Part shown: positions 36,890 to 48,395 of the stretch, piece after piece
Numbering within the stretch: the stretch's first letter is position 1
Layout: every line of letters begins with the position of its first letter
Assembly (NCBI GenBank): GCA_028673005.1
Contig: CM054116.1
Span: forward strand, 69,205,315-69,269,314
DNA from: Tanypteryx hageni
Taxonomy: Eukaryota; Arthropoda; Insecta; Odonata; Petaluridae
DNA length: 64,000 nt
Reading direction: 5' to 3'
The notes under the pieces: model-generated
Seen by the model: only the letters and a program-made list of their open reading frames with translations
Told to the model about the DNA's origin: nothing
Databases searched by the model: none
Made by a program: the position numbers and the translations under genes

Positions 36890-37560
36890 TGGAAAAGTAT
36901 ACTCCATAAATGGAATACACAGAGATTTCAAAGACGTTCTTATACGTATGAAACAGTATCAAAAGATGGGCGATTTTCGAATTTTTATCTACGAAACTAT
37001 AAGTCGTAATTAAATAGTCTTGGGAACTATCTTGTAGTAAATGTTGTTCTCTATCCAAATAAATTTCTAATCTATAACTCACAAATCATATAAGAGCATG
37101 GGAGAGAAATGTATGAATTTTTAATTGCTGTTTACTGAGAGAGCCGTCTTCGCGATCGATGTAAACAAAATATGCTATGTTTTGCTTGGTATTTTCTCGA
37201 ATTTTTATCTCCGAAGCCTTAACTCGTACTTTTATGGTCTCGGAGACTATCTTGTAGTAAATGTTAGCCCCTATCCGAATACATTTCCTAAACTATACCT
37301 CACAGATAATTTATGAAGGCGTGGGATAGAGAAACGTGGATTTTAATTGTTTGCTGAGAGAACCGCATGAGAGAACGACGTAAACAAAATATGCGATGCT
37401 TTGCTCAGAATTTTCTAGAATTTCTATCTCCGAAACTATAACTCGTAAGTACGTAGTATCGTGGACTTTCTTGTAGTAAATGTTGTTCTCTATCCGAATA
37501 AATCTTTTAATCTATACCTTACAGATCATATAAGAGCTAGGGAGAGAAAAGCTTGGTATC
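36890..37560. repeat. ~219-bp tandem array, about 3 diverged copies
   Basis: Blocks GAATTTTTATCT, ACTATCTTGTAGTAAATGTT, CTCTATCCGAATAAAT and CATATAAGAGC recur in order. The first block lies at 36978, 37198 and about 37417 (spacings 220 and 219). GTAAACAAAATATGC recurs in the last two units. The copies differ at many positions. The array leads into the hairpin-tailed repeat below and may be its internal satellite. Confidence 0.85.
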
Positions 37561-37689
37561 TCATTGTTTCTTGACGGATGCCATTTAACGAGATACGAGT
37601 ATAAGTTTATTAAATTATGTAAAGTGGAAGTTCTAATTGACAGATTCAGTTCAAAATCACAATTGGGTGATAAATTTTAATAAAGATCA

Positions 37690-37815
37690 CTAATACTTAA
37701 TTTAATCAAAATCCTTCCAGCTGTTTAGCAGATGAAAGTTACGACGGACGGACGGACCAGACGTGTCCATAAGGCGTTCCGCTATTACCGCTTCGCTGGT
37801 AAAGAACGCCTAAAA
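37690..37815 (+). repeat. Interspersed repeat tail with terminal hairpin
   Basis: AATCAAAATCCTTCCAGCTG, GTTACGACGGACGGACGGAC, then a hairpin: AGGCGTTC at 37772-37779 pairs with GAACGCCT at 37804-37811, with inner TTACC/GGTAA pairing. The AAAATC.TTCCAGC.GTT...GACGGACGGAC layout is common in dispersed insect repeats. A terminal hairpin recalls Helitrons, but no CTRR terminus is convincing. Confidence 0.55.
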
Positions 37816-39290
37816 AGCAGATCTGCAGAGGAGGGTTTTGATCGACCGTTGGTACTATGATAATAGATCCGAGTAATGAAGCTGTATACACTGTACACTA
37901 ATTATATGGGGAACATATGAGAAGATGTCGTTAGGGAGCGGATCGCTAAAGTAAAAGAAGGTGAGAATGAAGAGTTTTCAGATCAAGGGGAAAATTGGAA
38001 TCGGTTATGTGCTCCATCATAGAAGCGGTTAAGGAGGGAGTTTTAAGGTACCAATAACTTTACAGGGAACTTCACAGGTCATCGGATTTAATCCCATTGC
38101 AACAAGATCGAAAGTATCGGAGATTATGTATATTTTTTCTTAATTCGGTGGCCTCGCATCCGTATTTCCCGTCAATTAGATAAAATTTTAATATTGGAAT
38201 CGATTAAATTTAAATCAGACGCAAATATAATGTGCAAATCTTCAAATTTAGGTCGATTAATTTCTTTGTTGAACTGAATACGTAAAAATATATTCGTTCT
38301 GATTGATTAAAAAAAACGAATTATGTTTTGGAGTATACAGTAAGCTTATAAGAAGGCCATAAATTGAGAAAAAGGGTGCAGAAAAAATCTAACATGAATG
38401 GATCGTGTTGAGAGGTCGAGGAAAGATTCCAGGAGTATAAAGTTATGGTGACAAGGGAAATAAATGATTATAAAGCCTTTGCCAAACGGAAGAAGAAAAG
38501 GAGTTTCTTTGATGAAGCGGCAGTGCCGCCATGTTTACGATACTCGAAACGCTACGATACTAAGCTGCTAACTTTAAAGATTTGGTTTATTTATCTCGGT
38601 TTTTCTCGCTTTCTTTTTTCCTCACCCTCTATCTCATCTCCCTGGGAATGGGTCAGTTCGGCGCAGGGCCAGCTCGGCGCACGCATTAATATAATATGTG
38701 TATCTAAGGAACGTATGGAAGAATAAAATTTCGATTTCCTACCAACATATTTTGGTACAGTTTCCTTTTCCCCCAGCCAAAACAAATTGACGCAAAATTC
38801 CCTAATCCGGCATTGTTGATTACCTCTAGTTGGGTTAGGTTGAATATGAATTATACGCCCCCCCCCCTCCCCCGAGTTGGGTTGTGGTGAGTGGGTAGGT
38901 TAAGTATGGTTCTGAAAATTATATATTATTCATGTAGATAAAAAATATATTCATTTCAAAATTATTTATATTTGTACTTCTTTGTTTAAGTAATTTTTCT
39001 GTCGGAGGGTTAAGGAAACTAACCAAATTTTAATTACAAATCGAGTTAGTTTACATTTGTGCTTTTAACAACAAAATTCGCCTAAATTTTACGATGTTTT
39101 TTGCGAGTAAAGTAAAGCTAAAAAATTTACACATTTACACATTTAAAATGGGAAATATAGAAGACTATTTTAAACATCACGAAAATAATAAAATAAGAAA
39201 GGAAAAGAGGTTATATGTGTTTTGGAAGCTGTTTGGGTTGGATTGTTGTCCTGCGGCGTACTGGCCCTGGGTCGAACTATCCTAGACCCC
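37816..39290. other. AT-rich background, no gene seen
   Basis: Contains a C10 run at 38858-38867 between two GAGTTGGGTT / TAGTTGGGTTAGGTT-like segments, a loose local duplication. Confidence 0.5.
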
Positions 39291-39294
39291 GTCT

Positions 39295-40480
39295 TACGCA
39301 TATTCTCCCCTTCCCTCTCTATTCATCCCCCATACTCTCCAACCTCTTTTAATCCGTGTTTTGTCCCTTCTCCATTCTATATCCTTCACTCCTTTTGCAA
39401 CTTTTTCCTTTCACCACTTCATTTTCTTTCTCGAAAATCCTCTCTGTACCCCTCACTTCCTCTACCACCTCTCTCTCCCTAACATCCCCCTCTACCCTCC
39501 CTATTCTCCCTCATTCACTCCCTCTTCACTCTAACCCTCCCTGTGCCCTCCCGTCTCACTACCTCCTCTATTTCTACTCTCTCTCTCTTCCTTTATCCTC
39601 TCTCTCTTTCCTCTCTCTCTCTCTCTAGACTCCCTCTTCCTCCTTCCCTACATCTACTCTAACCTCTCTCTCACTCGACCCACTTTCCCTCACTCACTCT
39701 ATCCTTCCCTCTCTACCTTATTCTTCCCTTCCCTCTCTACCTTATTCTACCCTTCCCTCTCTACCTGTCTCTACTCTCCCCTCTATACCTCACTCTACCC
39801 TCCCCTCTCTATCTCACTCTACACTCCCCTCTCTATCTCACTCTACACTCCCCTCTCTACCTCACCTTCCCCTCTCTATCTCACTCTACACTCCCCTCTC
39901 TACCTTACTCTACCCTCCCCTCTCTACCTTACTCTACCCTCCCCTCTCTACCCCACTTTACCCTCCCCTCACTCTACCTTACTCTACACTCTCCTCTCTA
40001 CCTTATTCTACTCTTCCCTCTCTACCTGTCTCTACCCTTCCCTCTACCTCATCTTCCCTTCTCTATCTCACTCTACACTCCCCACTCTACCTCACCTTCC
40101 CCTCTCTATCTCACTCTACACTCCCCTCTCTACCTTACTCTACCCTCCCCTCACTCTACCTTACTCTACACTCTCCTCTCTACCTTATTCTACTCTTCCC
40201 TCTCTACCTGTCTCTACCCTTCCCTCTACCTCATCTTTCCTTCTCTATCTCACTCTACCCTCCCCTCTCTACCTCACTCTACCCTTCCCTCTCTTCCTCA
40301 CTCTATCCTCCCCTATCTTCCTACATATACTCCACCCTCCTTTCCTCCATCTCCATCTCCACTTTCCTCTATCCTCCCACATTCCTCCACTCTCCTATTC
40401 TACTCTCTATTCCACTCTCTCCCCTTTCTCCACCCCAATCTTCATCTCTCTCTCTCTCACTCAACCACTCCATCTCTCTA
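39295..40480. repeat. C/T minisatellite with 182-bp higher-order repeat
   Basis: Units of about 20 bp such as CTCTCTACCTCACTCTACCC repeat with variants from about 39660 to 40330. A block starting CACTCTACCTTACTCTACAC at 39970 recurs at 40152 with nearly the same following variants for more than 100 bp, giving a 182-bp higher-order period. Confidence 0.85.
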
Positions 40481-41185
40481 TTTGGTCGGTAACATAAACT
40501 TTTAAGAAGACGCGAAAGGGCGTCGGGCGAGATCGACCTCTTCCTTTATTTTGAAAATCGAAAAATTTCTCCCCATGTTTATTGACTCGCTGCAGCGACC
40601 TAAATATAAGACTTATTTTTTTCGCAAAGCAACAGCGCCACCGCCAAAAAGGCTCGCACATGGCGACGTGGGGAGGCGAGGCCACTGGGTCATAAACTTT
40701 GGACTCGCTGGAGAAGTAGTAGGAGGAAAAAAACAAGATGATCCAAACAGAACTTATGATGCCTACCTTCCATTTAATCATTTGTTTAATACTTATATTG
40801 GCTTTAATAGCTTTAAAGTCATCGCAGATATGTAGCTCTTTATATTCCCAAATTTCATAATTTAGCGTTATAAAATACTACAAATACATTCGAACGGAAT
40901 ATTAAATTGATCACGCGTATTTGTGCGGCAAAGATAACGCGTGTACATATTATTATATACCGAATCTGAGTCCAACAATAGTTTTTGCTGTGACAACACT
41001 ATCATAATGAGTGATAAAAACTGCAAAATTGCCAGTATTTACGCAAAGTTCTAAGAAAAATAATCGATAAACAAAATTCTACGATAAAAATTAGAATCTT
41101 CATTTCTTTCCTCAGAGAACAGTACCAAACTCGCTCCGATATTACATTTCTAAGATATTTTAATGTGCAAGAGAAAATTACCCTG
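40481..41185. other. AT-rich background, no gene seen
   Basis: Overlapping frames on both strands at about 40460-40835 show no domain. Confidence 0.5.
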
Positions 41186-41189
41186 CACG

Positions 41190-41400
41190 ATGGATTTCAG
41201 ATTTCCCATGTAAATCAAATGGGAAGGATAGTTCCTGGATTCTAACCCGGGACTTCGATCTTCGCAACAAAAACTATCCTCGGGACCTCGGCCCATGTAG
41301 CGAGAGATTTCCACCAAGTTTCATTAAAATCGTTCCATTGGTTCAAAAGTTAATAGAGGGGCGGACAGACAGACAGACAACCACAACGACAAAACTATAA
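41190..41400 (-). repeat. SINE-like repeat with B-box-like motif
   Basis: On the minus strand GGTTAGAATCC at about 41235-41245 differs from the tRNA B-box consensus at two positions and sits in CCCGGGTTAGAATCCAGG. The plus strand carries AAGTTTCATTAAAATCGTTC and a GGACAGACAGACAGACA run near 41355-41380, the tail layout of many dispersed arthropod repeats. No A box was recognised, so tRNA origin is tentative. Confidence 0.45.
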
Positions 41401-42985
41401 GCCTATTTCCATTCTAGAAAGTATGCTAAAAAGTGGCGTAAACCGAAAGCGCACGAGCAGAGAACTGTAAACGGCGGCGGAAGAGGGGAATAAAAGCGGA
41501 GAGAAGAAGGATAGAGGCCAAATAATGCGGGGGAAGTGGTGGAAGAATAGAACGGAGGAGACTGTGGAAGTTGTGGATAACGGAAGTCTGAGGTGGGAGA
41601 GGAGAGCGAGAGAGAGAGAGAGGAGAAGAGAGTGGGAAGCAGCGGAATGAATTAAGGAGGTTTGAGAGAGGAGAGGGGAGAAAGGACAAGGAAATGAAGT
41701 AATACGAGAGTGAAAGAGGCCATCAGTACCAGTTATATTAACTAAAAAAGTGAGAAAAGGGCGTCCTGAACGCCCGCGTGTTGAGTCGGGGGGGAAGGAC
41801 TGACGCCGCTGCATTTGTTTAGAGGTGAGCAGTCTGGCGATTAGGGCGTAGAATCGTATGGAGGCGCGATATGCGTAAGTGTTGGATGTAGGGAAGATGT
41901 TCTTCACTCCTCACGGAGGCGTGAAAGCGGCGCGAGTTGAACGACTCGGAAAACCGCACCTTGTTCGAGCAATCAGGGATTTATTCAGGAAAGAGATGGA
42001 GGGTCATTATCGAGAATATGTTCGTCAATCGCAAAAGAGCGTGTTTTGCTGGAGAGGAAGAGAGAAGGAGATGAAGAAAGAGAGGGAGATCCTCGAAGCT
42101 GATGATTGGTATTTGTTTTGGCTGAGCATGTAGTCGAGGAGGGTGGCAGAGGTTAAGGGAGGACATGACTCTACCATTTATATCCAGTCGCAGCCATCCA
42201 CATTTTTCGTCGTCATTTCGAAATTTTTGTTCCTTTATGCATCGAGGTGTATTCAATAATTAAATGACGTTGCTTTTACTTCAAGTAAAAACGAATAAAA
42301 CAACCGTATTTCTGTCCGTTTAAAAAACTCATCGAATTATCCGACAATTTTTCAGAAGCACTTAATCCCTATGAACCATGGTGAAGTACTTTATTGCATT
42401 CTCGTTATATAATTCTTTTTAAAATGTATGTATACACCGTATAAGGTGGGAACTTAGACTTACATTGCCCAACTAAATCCAAATTTCTCTTGGATGTATT
42501 TGTCTCCTTTACAAAATGTATACGGTTCATAGAGGGGTAGTTTTAAAATTTGAGCATCTTAAATAAAAATCTTGAGTTTTTTCATTTATCGCGAATAATT
42601 TAAAAGGCGACAAAAACCAAGGAATTTTGGGGTATAAAACTTTGTCACAATCACGTTTTTCTAGCCATAATGCATTAGATCTTAATTTATAGCATAAATT
42701 ATATATCTAAAAATCGGAAGGAACAATTATGCCATGGATAACTAGTCAAGATTTTTCTGATAACATGGTGGAAACAACATCCTGAATCATATGCAACCCA
42801 ATGAACACCGATCTGTACCCATTCACTACGCAATAGCGCTACGAATGTTAGGAACGTACTAAGGCTGAGGATCCAGTGTCTGGCATTTATAAGTTCTCTC
42901 GACTCTCTTAAAATGCAATTACCTGTATTGGATAAATACAATAGTTTCCGGCGTAAACACGGTGGAATTGCTTCATTGCAATGAA
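41401..42985. other. Background with G/A-rich patch 41590-41700
   Basis: Frames at 41395-41907 (minus) and 41879-42133 (plus) lack recognisable domains. The former overlaps the G/A patch. Confidence 0.5.
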
Positions 42986-42987
42986 AA

Positions 42988-43147
42988 GAAAAAACGTTGT
43001 AAATTCCACATAAATATATTTCACACGACCGAAGTTTCGTTGCATAGCAACATCATCAATTATCTTCATCAAATCAGGTGATGATTTTGCTCTGCAACAA
43101 AACTTTGATCGTGTCAAATACATGAATTTGGATTTTACGTTTTTTTA
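42988..43147. repeat. Fold-back (inverted-repeat) element
   Basis: The left arm 42988-43058 and the right arm 43076-43147 are inverted copies, about three-quarters identical over about 70 bp, sharing AAAAAACGT, GAAGTTTCGTTGCA / CAAAGTTTTGTTGCA and ATCATCA blocks. The short loop (about 20 bp) makes a MITE or fold-back transposon likely. Confidence 0.75.
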
Positions 43148-43424
43148 TATTTTCATTGACCTGTATCAGAGCCTACAGTAAATGTTTTCAGAAAGTATGT
43201 CTAATAAGGCCTGAGAGATGTTTCGCGTAGGTTGGTTTAAGCCAAGTTCTTTTATCAAGTTTCGGTTTACGACGCTGTGCATGAGTCGGATAACTCCTAT
43301 AGCCTCAAAAAGTTGGGCTTTATCAGATTAAAATTTCGGCTACAAAGTAGCCATCATCAAAGATGAGTCATCTTTGGTTTAAGAATCTTGTTACATCTAC
43401 AACTACAGTTTACCCTGCAAGCCA

Positions 43425-43560
43425 CCGCAAGGGTGTGTGGCAGGGGGTGCATTAACACCATTAGCATCAACGATCGGTATATCTCCACCGAGGACGACTG
43501 CTTTGTTCCAGAAGTACGCATCTGATTTTCCACCCGTACGTGGTCGTTATAGTTATCTTC
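43425..43560 (+). repeat. Interspersed repeat (GCCGAGGACGGCTGCT family), copy 2
   Basis: Shares ACCGAGGACGACTGCT and GTACGCATCTGATTTTCC with 7831-7879 in the same order and spacing. The preceding TGCAAGCCACCGCAAGGGTG and GTGTGGCAGGGGGTGC text probably belongs to the same element. Confidence 0.55.
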
Positions 43561-43829
43561 ATAAAATATATTTAAGATGAGCTCAGTATTACGTGTTTGA
43601 ACATTTTACAAGTTTTATGCTGTTAAATAATTCTTACATATTTTCATTTGGCAACTTGCAATTCCGATTGTAGCCCGCTTATAGATTGGAAAAATCTGTG
43701 CGTCTGCCGTTTGATAGGAAGTTTGACTACCACTGTTCTATCAGGAAGAAAAATCAACAAGAAAAGTTATAGCCATTTGCATCATCCTTGTGTATCCGAT
43801 GCGTAATTGTTATCACAACTCTCCCTTAG

Positions 43830-43993
43830 AGCCGGCGAATGTGCAAACGGCACACTGTCAAGTATTAGGCATTTCTGAAGATGCATCTCAAGAACACACA
43901 GAAGAATGTTCGATCGTGAGCAAGCAAGAAATACATAAGATAAATAGTGAAGGGATATTGAAACCGAAATTCAAAGATGCGAGGCATAAATAA
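43830..43993 (+). CDS. Candidate terminal coding exon, unknown protein
   Basis: A pyrimidine-rich acceptor, ATCACAACTCTCCCTTAG, ends at 43829. From there a frame of about 54 codons runs to a TAA at 43991-43993. It reads EPANVQTAHCQVLG, then ISEDASQEHTEECSIV, then LKPKFKDARHK: hydrophilic, balanced and rich in Glu/Gln/Lys, unlike chance frames in this AT-rich DNA. AATAAA overlaps the stop. No domain is recognised and no matching upstream exon with a donor was identified, so it may also be an isolated or dead exon. The frame stays open upstream to about 43790. Confidence 0.3.
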
Positions 43994-44306
43994 ATAGTGC
44001 TATAATAGAAATATAGCACGGTCCCTTTTCTTAAGTGGAAGGATAAGTAAACTCTCTTGGTATACATGAAGCGGATGCGAATTTTGAATGAAATCACGTG
44101 GTATCTCTAAACAGCTGCAGAGTTTTATTCCGTCCGATATATACGCACTATCCATAAACGTCAGAGGTGAGAAAATGTCTGTATGGGAGCTCGTCATAGT
44201 AGTTGCGAGTGCTTATGCGGATTAAATAACAGTTTGTCTAAAGTTGTTTAAGTTATTGTATAGCACGAGTGAAATTCATAGTTAAGAATTTTCAAATATA
44301 TTAAAG
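43994..44306. other. Unassigned, possible 3' untranslated region
   Basis: No feature seen. If the preceding exon is real, this would be its 3' flank. Confidence 0.35.
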
Positions 44307-44633
44307 CAGGAGTGTCTAACCTAAGCCCGGCCGGCCGGTTGCAGCCCGCGAAGCTATGATGAAAAAGCAATCCGAAAAATGCAGCACAAATTCAAACGCC
44401 TTTATGAAAATTTAGGGCAATAAACCTTTAAAAAGTGAAATGTTAAACATAATAACTTTATTTAGACTTGATTTTTACTTACAAAGCACCTCAAAATTTA
44501 TAGACAACTTTATAGATAGCTTTAATGAAAATCTGTTCGGTCCTCCGAAGAATTGGCAACTTCCAATGCGTTTCGCCGAAGGATTCGCAACCACCGATGA
44601 AGCCCGCCTTTTAGTCAAGGTTGGGCACCACTG
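44307..44633. mobile_element. hAT MITE, 327 bp
   Basis: The left end CAGGAGTGTCTAACCT and the right end, read inward, CAGTGGTGCCCAACCT agree at 12 of 16 positions. The 8-bp flanks TATTAAAG and TTTTATAG agree at 6 of 8. GGCCGGCCGG and GCAGCCCGCGAAG text near the left end is typical of this MITE type. The open frame inside is not a transposase. Confidence 0.7.
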
Positions 44634-44699
44634 TTTTATAGCCAACGCTTAATGTTTAAAAATATGTCTCTGTTTCTTCGTTAACTTCCCGAGCTGTAC

Positions 44700-44753
44700 A
44701 AATTAGGCATGGGGCCTGAATCCGATTTAAAAGCCCGTAGTTTTCCAACCCTG
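44700..44753. mobile_element. Possible hAT terminus fragment
   Basis: GTAGTTTTCCAACCCTG at the right edge is the reverse complement of a CAGGGTTGGAAAAC-type hAT tip. No partner terminus was found. Confidence 0.3.
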
Positions 44754-46235
44754 CTATAAGAGAAAGAAAAGATTGTACCAGGACTCGATACAGGTTCTGA
44801 CGAATGAGAAACTGATACCGTATATTGAGAGAAAAGAAAGGAATAAATAAATCACATAGTTACATAAATTTCAAGTAATAGCGCGAAATAAATGACTTTA
44901 TTTGAGAAAGTGAGAGAGAGAACTGCCGAAAATATGCACAGTAATTTCCACACGATTAGCAAATTACTACCAGTCATAAGTTTCGCGAAAACGCTGTAGC
45001 ATCAAAAATTAAACTCAGCGTAAACACATTTCCTCAGAATTAGCCCAAAAATGTTGGCCCGCTTATGTTTTTTCTCGTCTGAAATATATATTTTAAAAAC
45101 CTCCGTGATATATATATACGTGTGTCATCGATCGCTTTCTGCCATTTTAATCTCCGATGTGTATAAAGGTAGGTATGCATGAAAATTACCTCATGGAGAC
45201 GTCAGCGGAGGGAAGCAAGGAATGAGTTGTTGCGTGCGAAGGGTTATGAAAAGATTAGAACGAACGAAGCGACGTCTCTCGCAAAGGCGGACAAAAATGG
45301 AACTTTCTTTCAGTAATGTGGGAAAGCGTTTCTTCAAAGACGGTCACAACGGAGACGTGTGACGCGAAATTAAAAAAGGGCCGAAATAAACAATTACAGC
45401 GAATGAGGGAGTGAGAGAGATTTGCACGGTGTCTATGTACTTATATATGTGGGTGTATGCGTTCTTGCGTTTGTGGGTCGTTATGATAAATAGAGTTAGC
45501 AAGCAACGTATGACATATAAAAGGATCAATATAGATTCGTAAATATAAGGCACCACCTCCGAATTTGGTTGATGTTTATGAAACGGTGCTCGTGGTAATT
45601 AATGCTACTATGCATTTTCTAATTAATAAATGTCTCTTCAGGGAACAATCATTAAAACGACAGACGCAGAATGAGAACAGGATTTTCTGAAAACAAACTA
45701 TTCGTTGTAATAATTAACAATGCGTTGGGAAAATAAGTACTTACAAATAAAACTGAAAAATAAATAATATGTACATAACAACTCTCCAATGGCCATTAAC
45801 ATGTTATGAAAAACCGTATACGCATTTCGGCTGATTTTTTCCATAAGACAGGCTCGATAATTTTACATTCAAACATGTATTAAACCACAGGTGTGGTAAA
45901 ATTCAGCTGTGCTTATAGTGAACGTAAATAAATTCCCAAATAACTTATGCTGCTACTTTACCGGATCAACAGGCGCAATTTTATTTCCAATTTATTCGTC
46001 ATGCGGAAATCGATATCAAACACGGAGCAACCCGCGAATAATCCACGTATTTACGGGCTTATAAAATATCTCTTTCAGAATCTCCGCGTACATTTCTTAG
46101 CGGGTTTGTTTCGTAAGAAGCTTAGAGCCTTCGAATGTACGGCATGCACACACCTAGATTTTTGTGCAGGTGGAACGCCTAGATCGTTATAAATTAAACG
46201 CCGAGGAATTTGGAAAAAAAAGTATTTTCTAGAAT
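44754..46235. other. AT-rich background, no gene seen
   Basis: Nothing supported. Short frames only. Confidence 0.5.
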
Positions 46236-47010
46236 CAAGAAGAGAGAAAGAATAAGGGGATAGACAGGAGAGGAATAGTGATGGTGGATATGAAAGGGAG
46301 AGAGAAAGGAAGCGATGTGTTGGTTGACAGAGTCAAGAATTGGAGAGAAAGGTTGGAAGAGTAGAGAACAGGAGTGAAATGGAGGGGCGGGAAAGATGAG
46401 GGAGGAGTAGTAGGAAGGGGGAAAAAAGGGACGAGAATGAGGTGTTGAGATTGAGATTGGAAGAGAGAGAGAGGTTGAGAAAAGGGAGGAGAGAGAGAAA
46501 GAGAGCGGGCAATGAGAGGAAGCCTGAGTGAGAGAGTGGAGGAGAGAGAGAGAGATAGGAGAAAGGGGAGGGAGTGAGCGAGAAAGGGAGAGAGAGTTGG
46601 TGGAAAGAGGGAGATAGAATAGGCACAGTCACTGTTAGATTATTACGGCATTCATTAAAGTTCGCTAATTACTCTCTGCTTTAATGAATAAGCTCTAATG
46701 AACCACTTTCTGTTAATTAAAGGAGGGCGAGACGCGGGACGCGGTGAGGGGGGTGGGGATAAGTGGAGGGGGAGGAGGAAGAGGAGTGGGCGGAGGTGGA
46801 TTGGAGGAGGGAGAATGAGGGGAGAGGCGGCGACTTGGGCAGGAGAGGCAAGAGGGAGAGAGGTTTTCGGTGAGGGCGTTTTTAGCGAAGAGGGGAGTTG
46901 TTAAGGAAAGCATGCTTTTGGGTCGGTCTATTTCATTAGGCGAGTGGGAGGGAGTTGGTAAAGGAGGACGGAGCAGAGGGTGGAGTGGAGAATGAGACGG
47001 AGGGAGAAAG
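46236..47010. repeat. G/A-rich low-complexity region
   Basis: Two G/A-dominated blocks (about 46240-46615 and 46720-47010) flank a short AT-rich segment. Frames over them are artefacts. Confidence 0.85.
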
Positions 47011-47460
47011 AGAGTATGACCCTTACATCTCCGCCACTCATATCCCAAATGAGTCGGTTTGAGTCTTTCCTTTAGGTTCGGAGGGCGGCCTGTGAGAGGA
47101 GGAGGGGGAGAAGATATTCGTTCGATCTATCTCTCTCTCTCTCTCCCTCTCTACGTGGCTGGTCGTTATTCTGCCGCGAAGGTCGATCGATCGTCCGCTT
47201 TAAGGGAAAATGAGAATGCGTTTATCCGTTTGGATTGAGCAACTGGGTCTTTAAAATGGCTGGCTACCTACATATTGGACGGCGCGGGAGGAGCTGCGTT
47301 GAGAAGGGTGAGGGCGGGATGGATTTATAGGCAGAATCGGGACTCTATAAACACGAAAATGGCTGCACGAGGACAAATCTCAAAGCGACGATTTGTGTTT
47401 TAAACTCCCAAAGCAATAACCCTTCGGAGGTCACCCTTGTTAAAAATATTTAGATTTATT

Positions 47461-47850
47461 GGAGGCCCTGTCCATACGCGCTACGCGCGTCAATCCCGAT
47501 CTCGCTTCGCTCGCTCCAGGAACCTCAGCGCTAGGAGCCTCGCATTTATTCTTGCTAACCTGAAAATAATTTTTCGTAACTGCTGTTGTCAAGACACTTT
47601 TTCTTCATAAAGATTTTTTCTCCTATGCAACGTTTCCGAAATATAAATTTTCACATATTATAAACTGCTGCCATTTTTTCAAGATGGTGAATGAAAATGA
47701 AGACAGTTTTCCAGTGGTCTTCTAGCTAATAGAAGCAAGATGTCTTTTATTGCATTTCTCTGCCACAAAAATTTCTTGAAATACAGAGGGAGACAGACGG
47801 ACGGATGGTCAGACACTTGGAAAATTATGTCCCTATTATAGGATTCTTGG
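47461..47850. repeat. Probable interspersed repeat with CGCGCTACGCGCG and GACAGACGGACGGA blocks
   Basis: Begins with ACGCGCTACGCGCGTC and TCGCTTCGCTCGCTCC and ends with GGGAGACAGACGGACGGATGG and a TATTATAGGATTCTTGG segment. This combination of a CpG-rich head and a GACGGACGG tail resembles the repeat tail at 37690-37815. Boundaries are approximate. Confidence 0.45.
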
Positions 47851-48297
47851 TCAGTTTCAGAATTAAATGTGCTCCTTGAGAACTATAATACAAGCCAACT
47901 GGTATGGACAAGTTATCTTGGATGTAAACTTGCATATTCGACGTTTGAAAAGAACCTCAAGAGCAAAATCGACTTTTTCACCTTATTGCCCAAGCACAAG
48001 AAGACAAAATGGATAACATTTATTTTTAAAATGTACAGGTTCAAAAATTGTACTTTTGAAGGGATTTATCATTTGCTTACATTATTGCATGGTCTTTTAT
48101 CTTTTCTCTACTCGTTCCGTTTTCTATTTGCTTATTCTTGTATTGAGTTTAGATGGTTTTAATTTTAAAATCAACCTCTGAAGGCACGTTTCTGTTGAGT
48201 TTATCTATGATGAAATACAGGAAAATAATAATGATAAATGCGAAGAGAAATTTAACAATGTTTTTCTGTGTTTAATACATGAATGTGCAGAAATCTG

Positions 48298-48395
48298 GAG
48301 AAAAATTCTGCCATGACCGGGAATCGAACCAGGGAATATTCGCTCGGTAAGTGGAAGACTCGTGTTCGATTTCTGGTCATGGAAGAATTTTTCTC
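48298..48395. repeat. tRNA-derived fold-back: two head-to-head tRNA 3' halves
   Basis: The arms at 48298-48329 and 48364-48395 are inverted copies with 29 of 32 matches. Each contains a T-arm/B-box region (left GGGAATCGAAC, right GTTCGATTTC). The loop keeps CGCTCGGTAAGTGGAAGAC, similar to the anticodon-arm and variable-region text of the tRNA-like units at 58.5 kb. It is a rearranged relative of those units, not a functional tRNA gene. Confidence 0.75.

Noticed and set aside
37690..37815. Helitron 3' end
   Set aside because: The hairpin is good, but there is no convincing CTRR terminus directly after it and no 5' TC end. Left as an unclassified repeat tail.
38828..38910. Telomere-like GGGTTAGGTT segments
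   Set aside because: Only isolated TTAGG occurrences, no tandem array.
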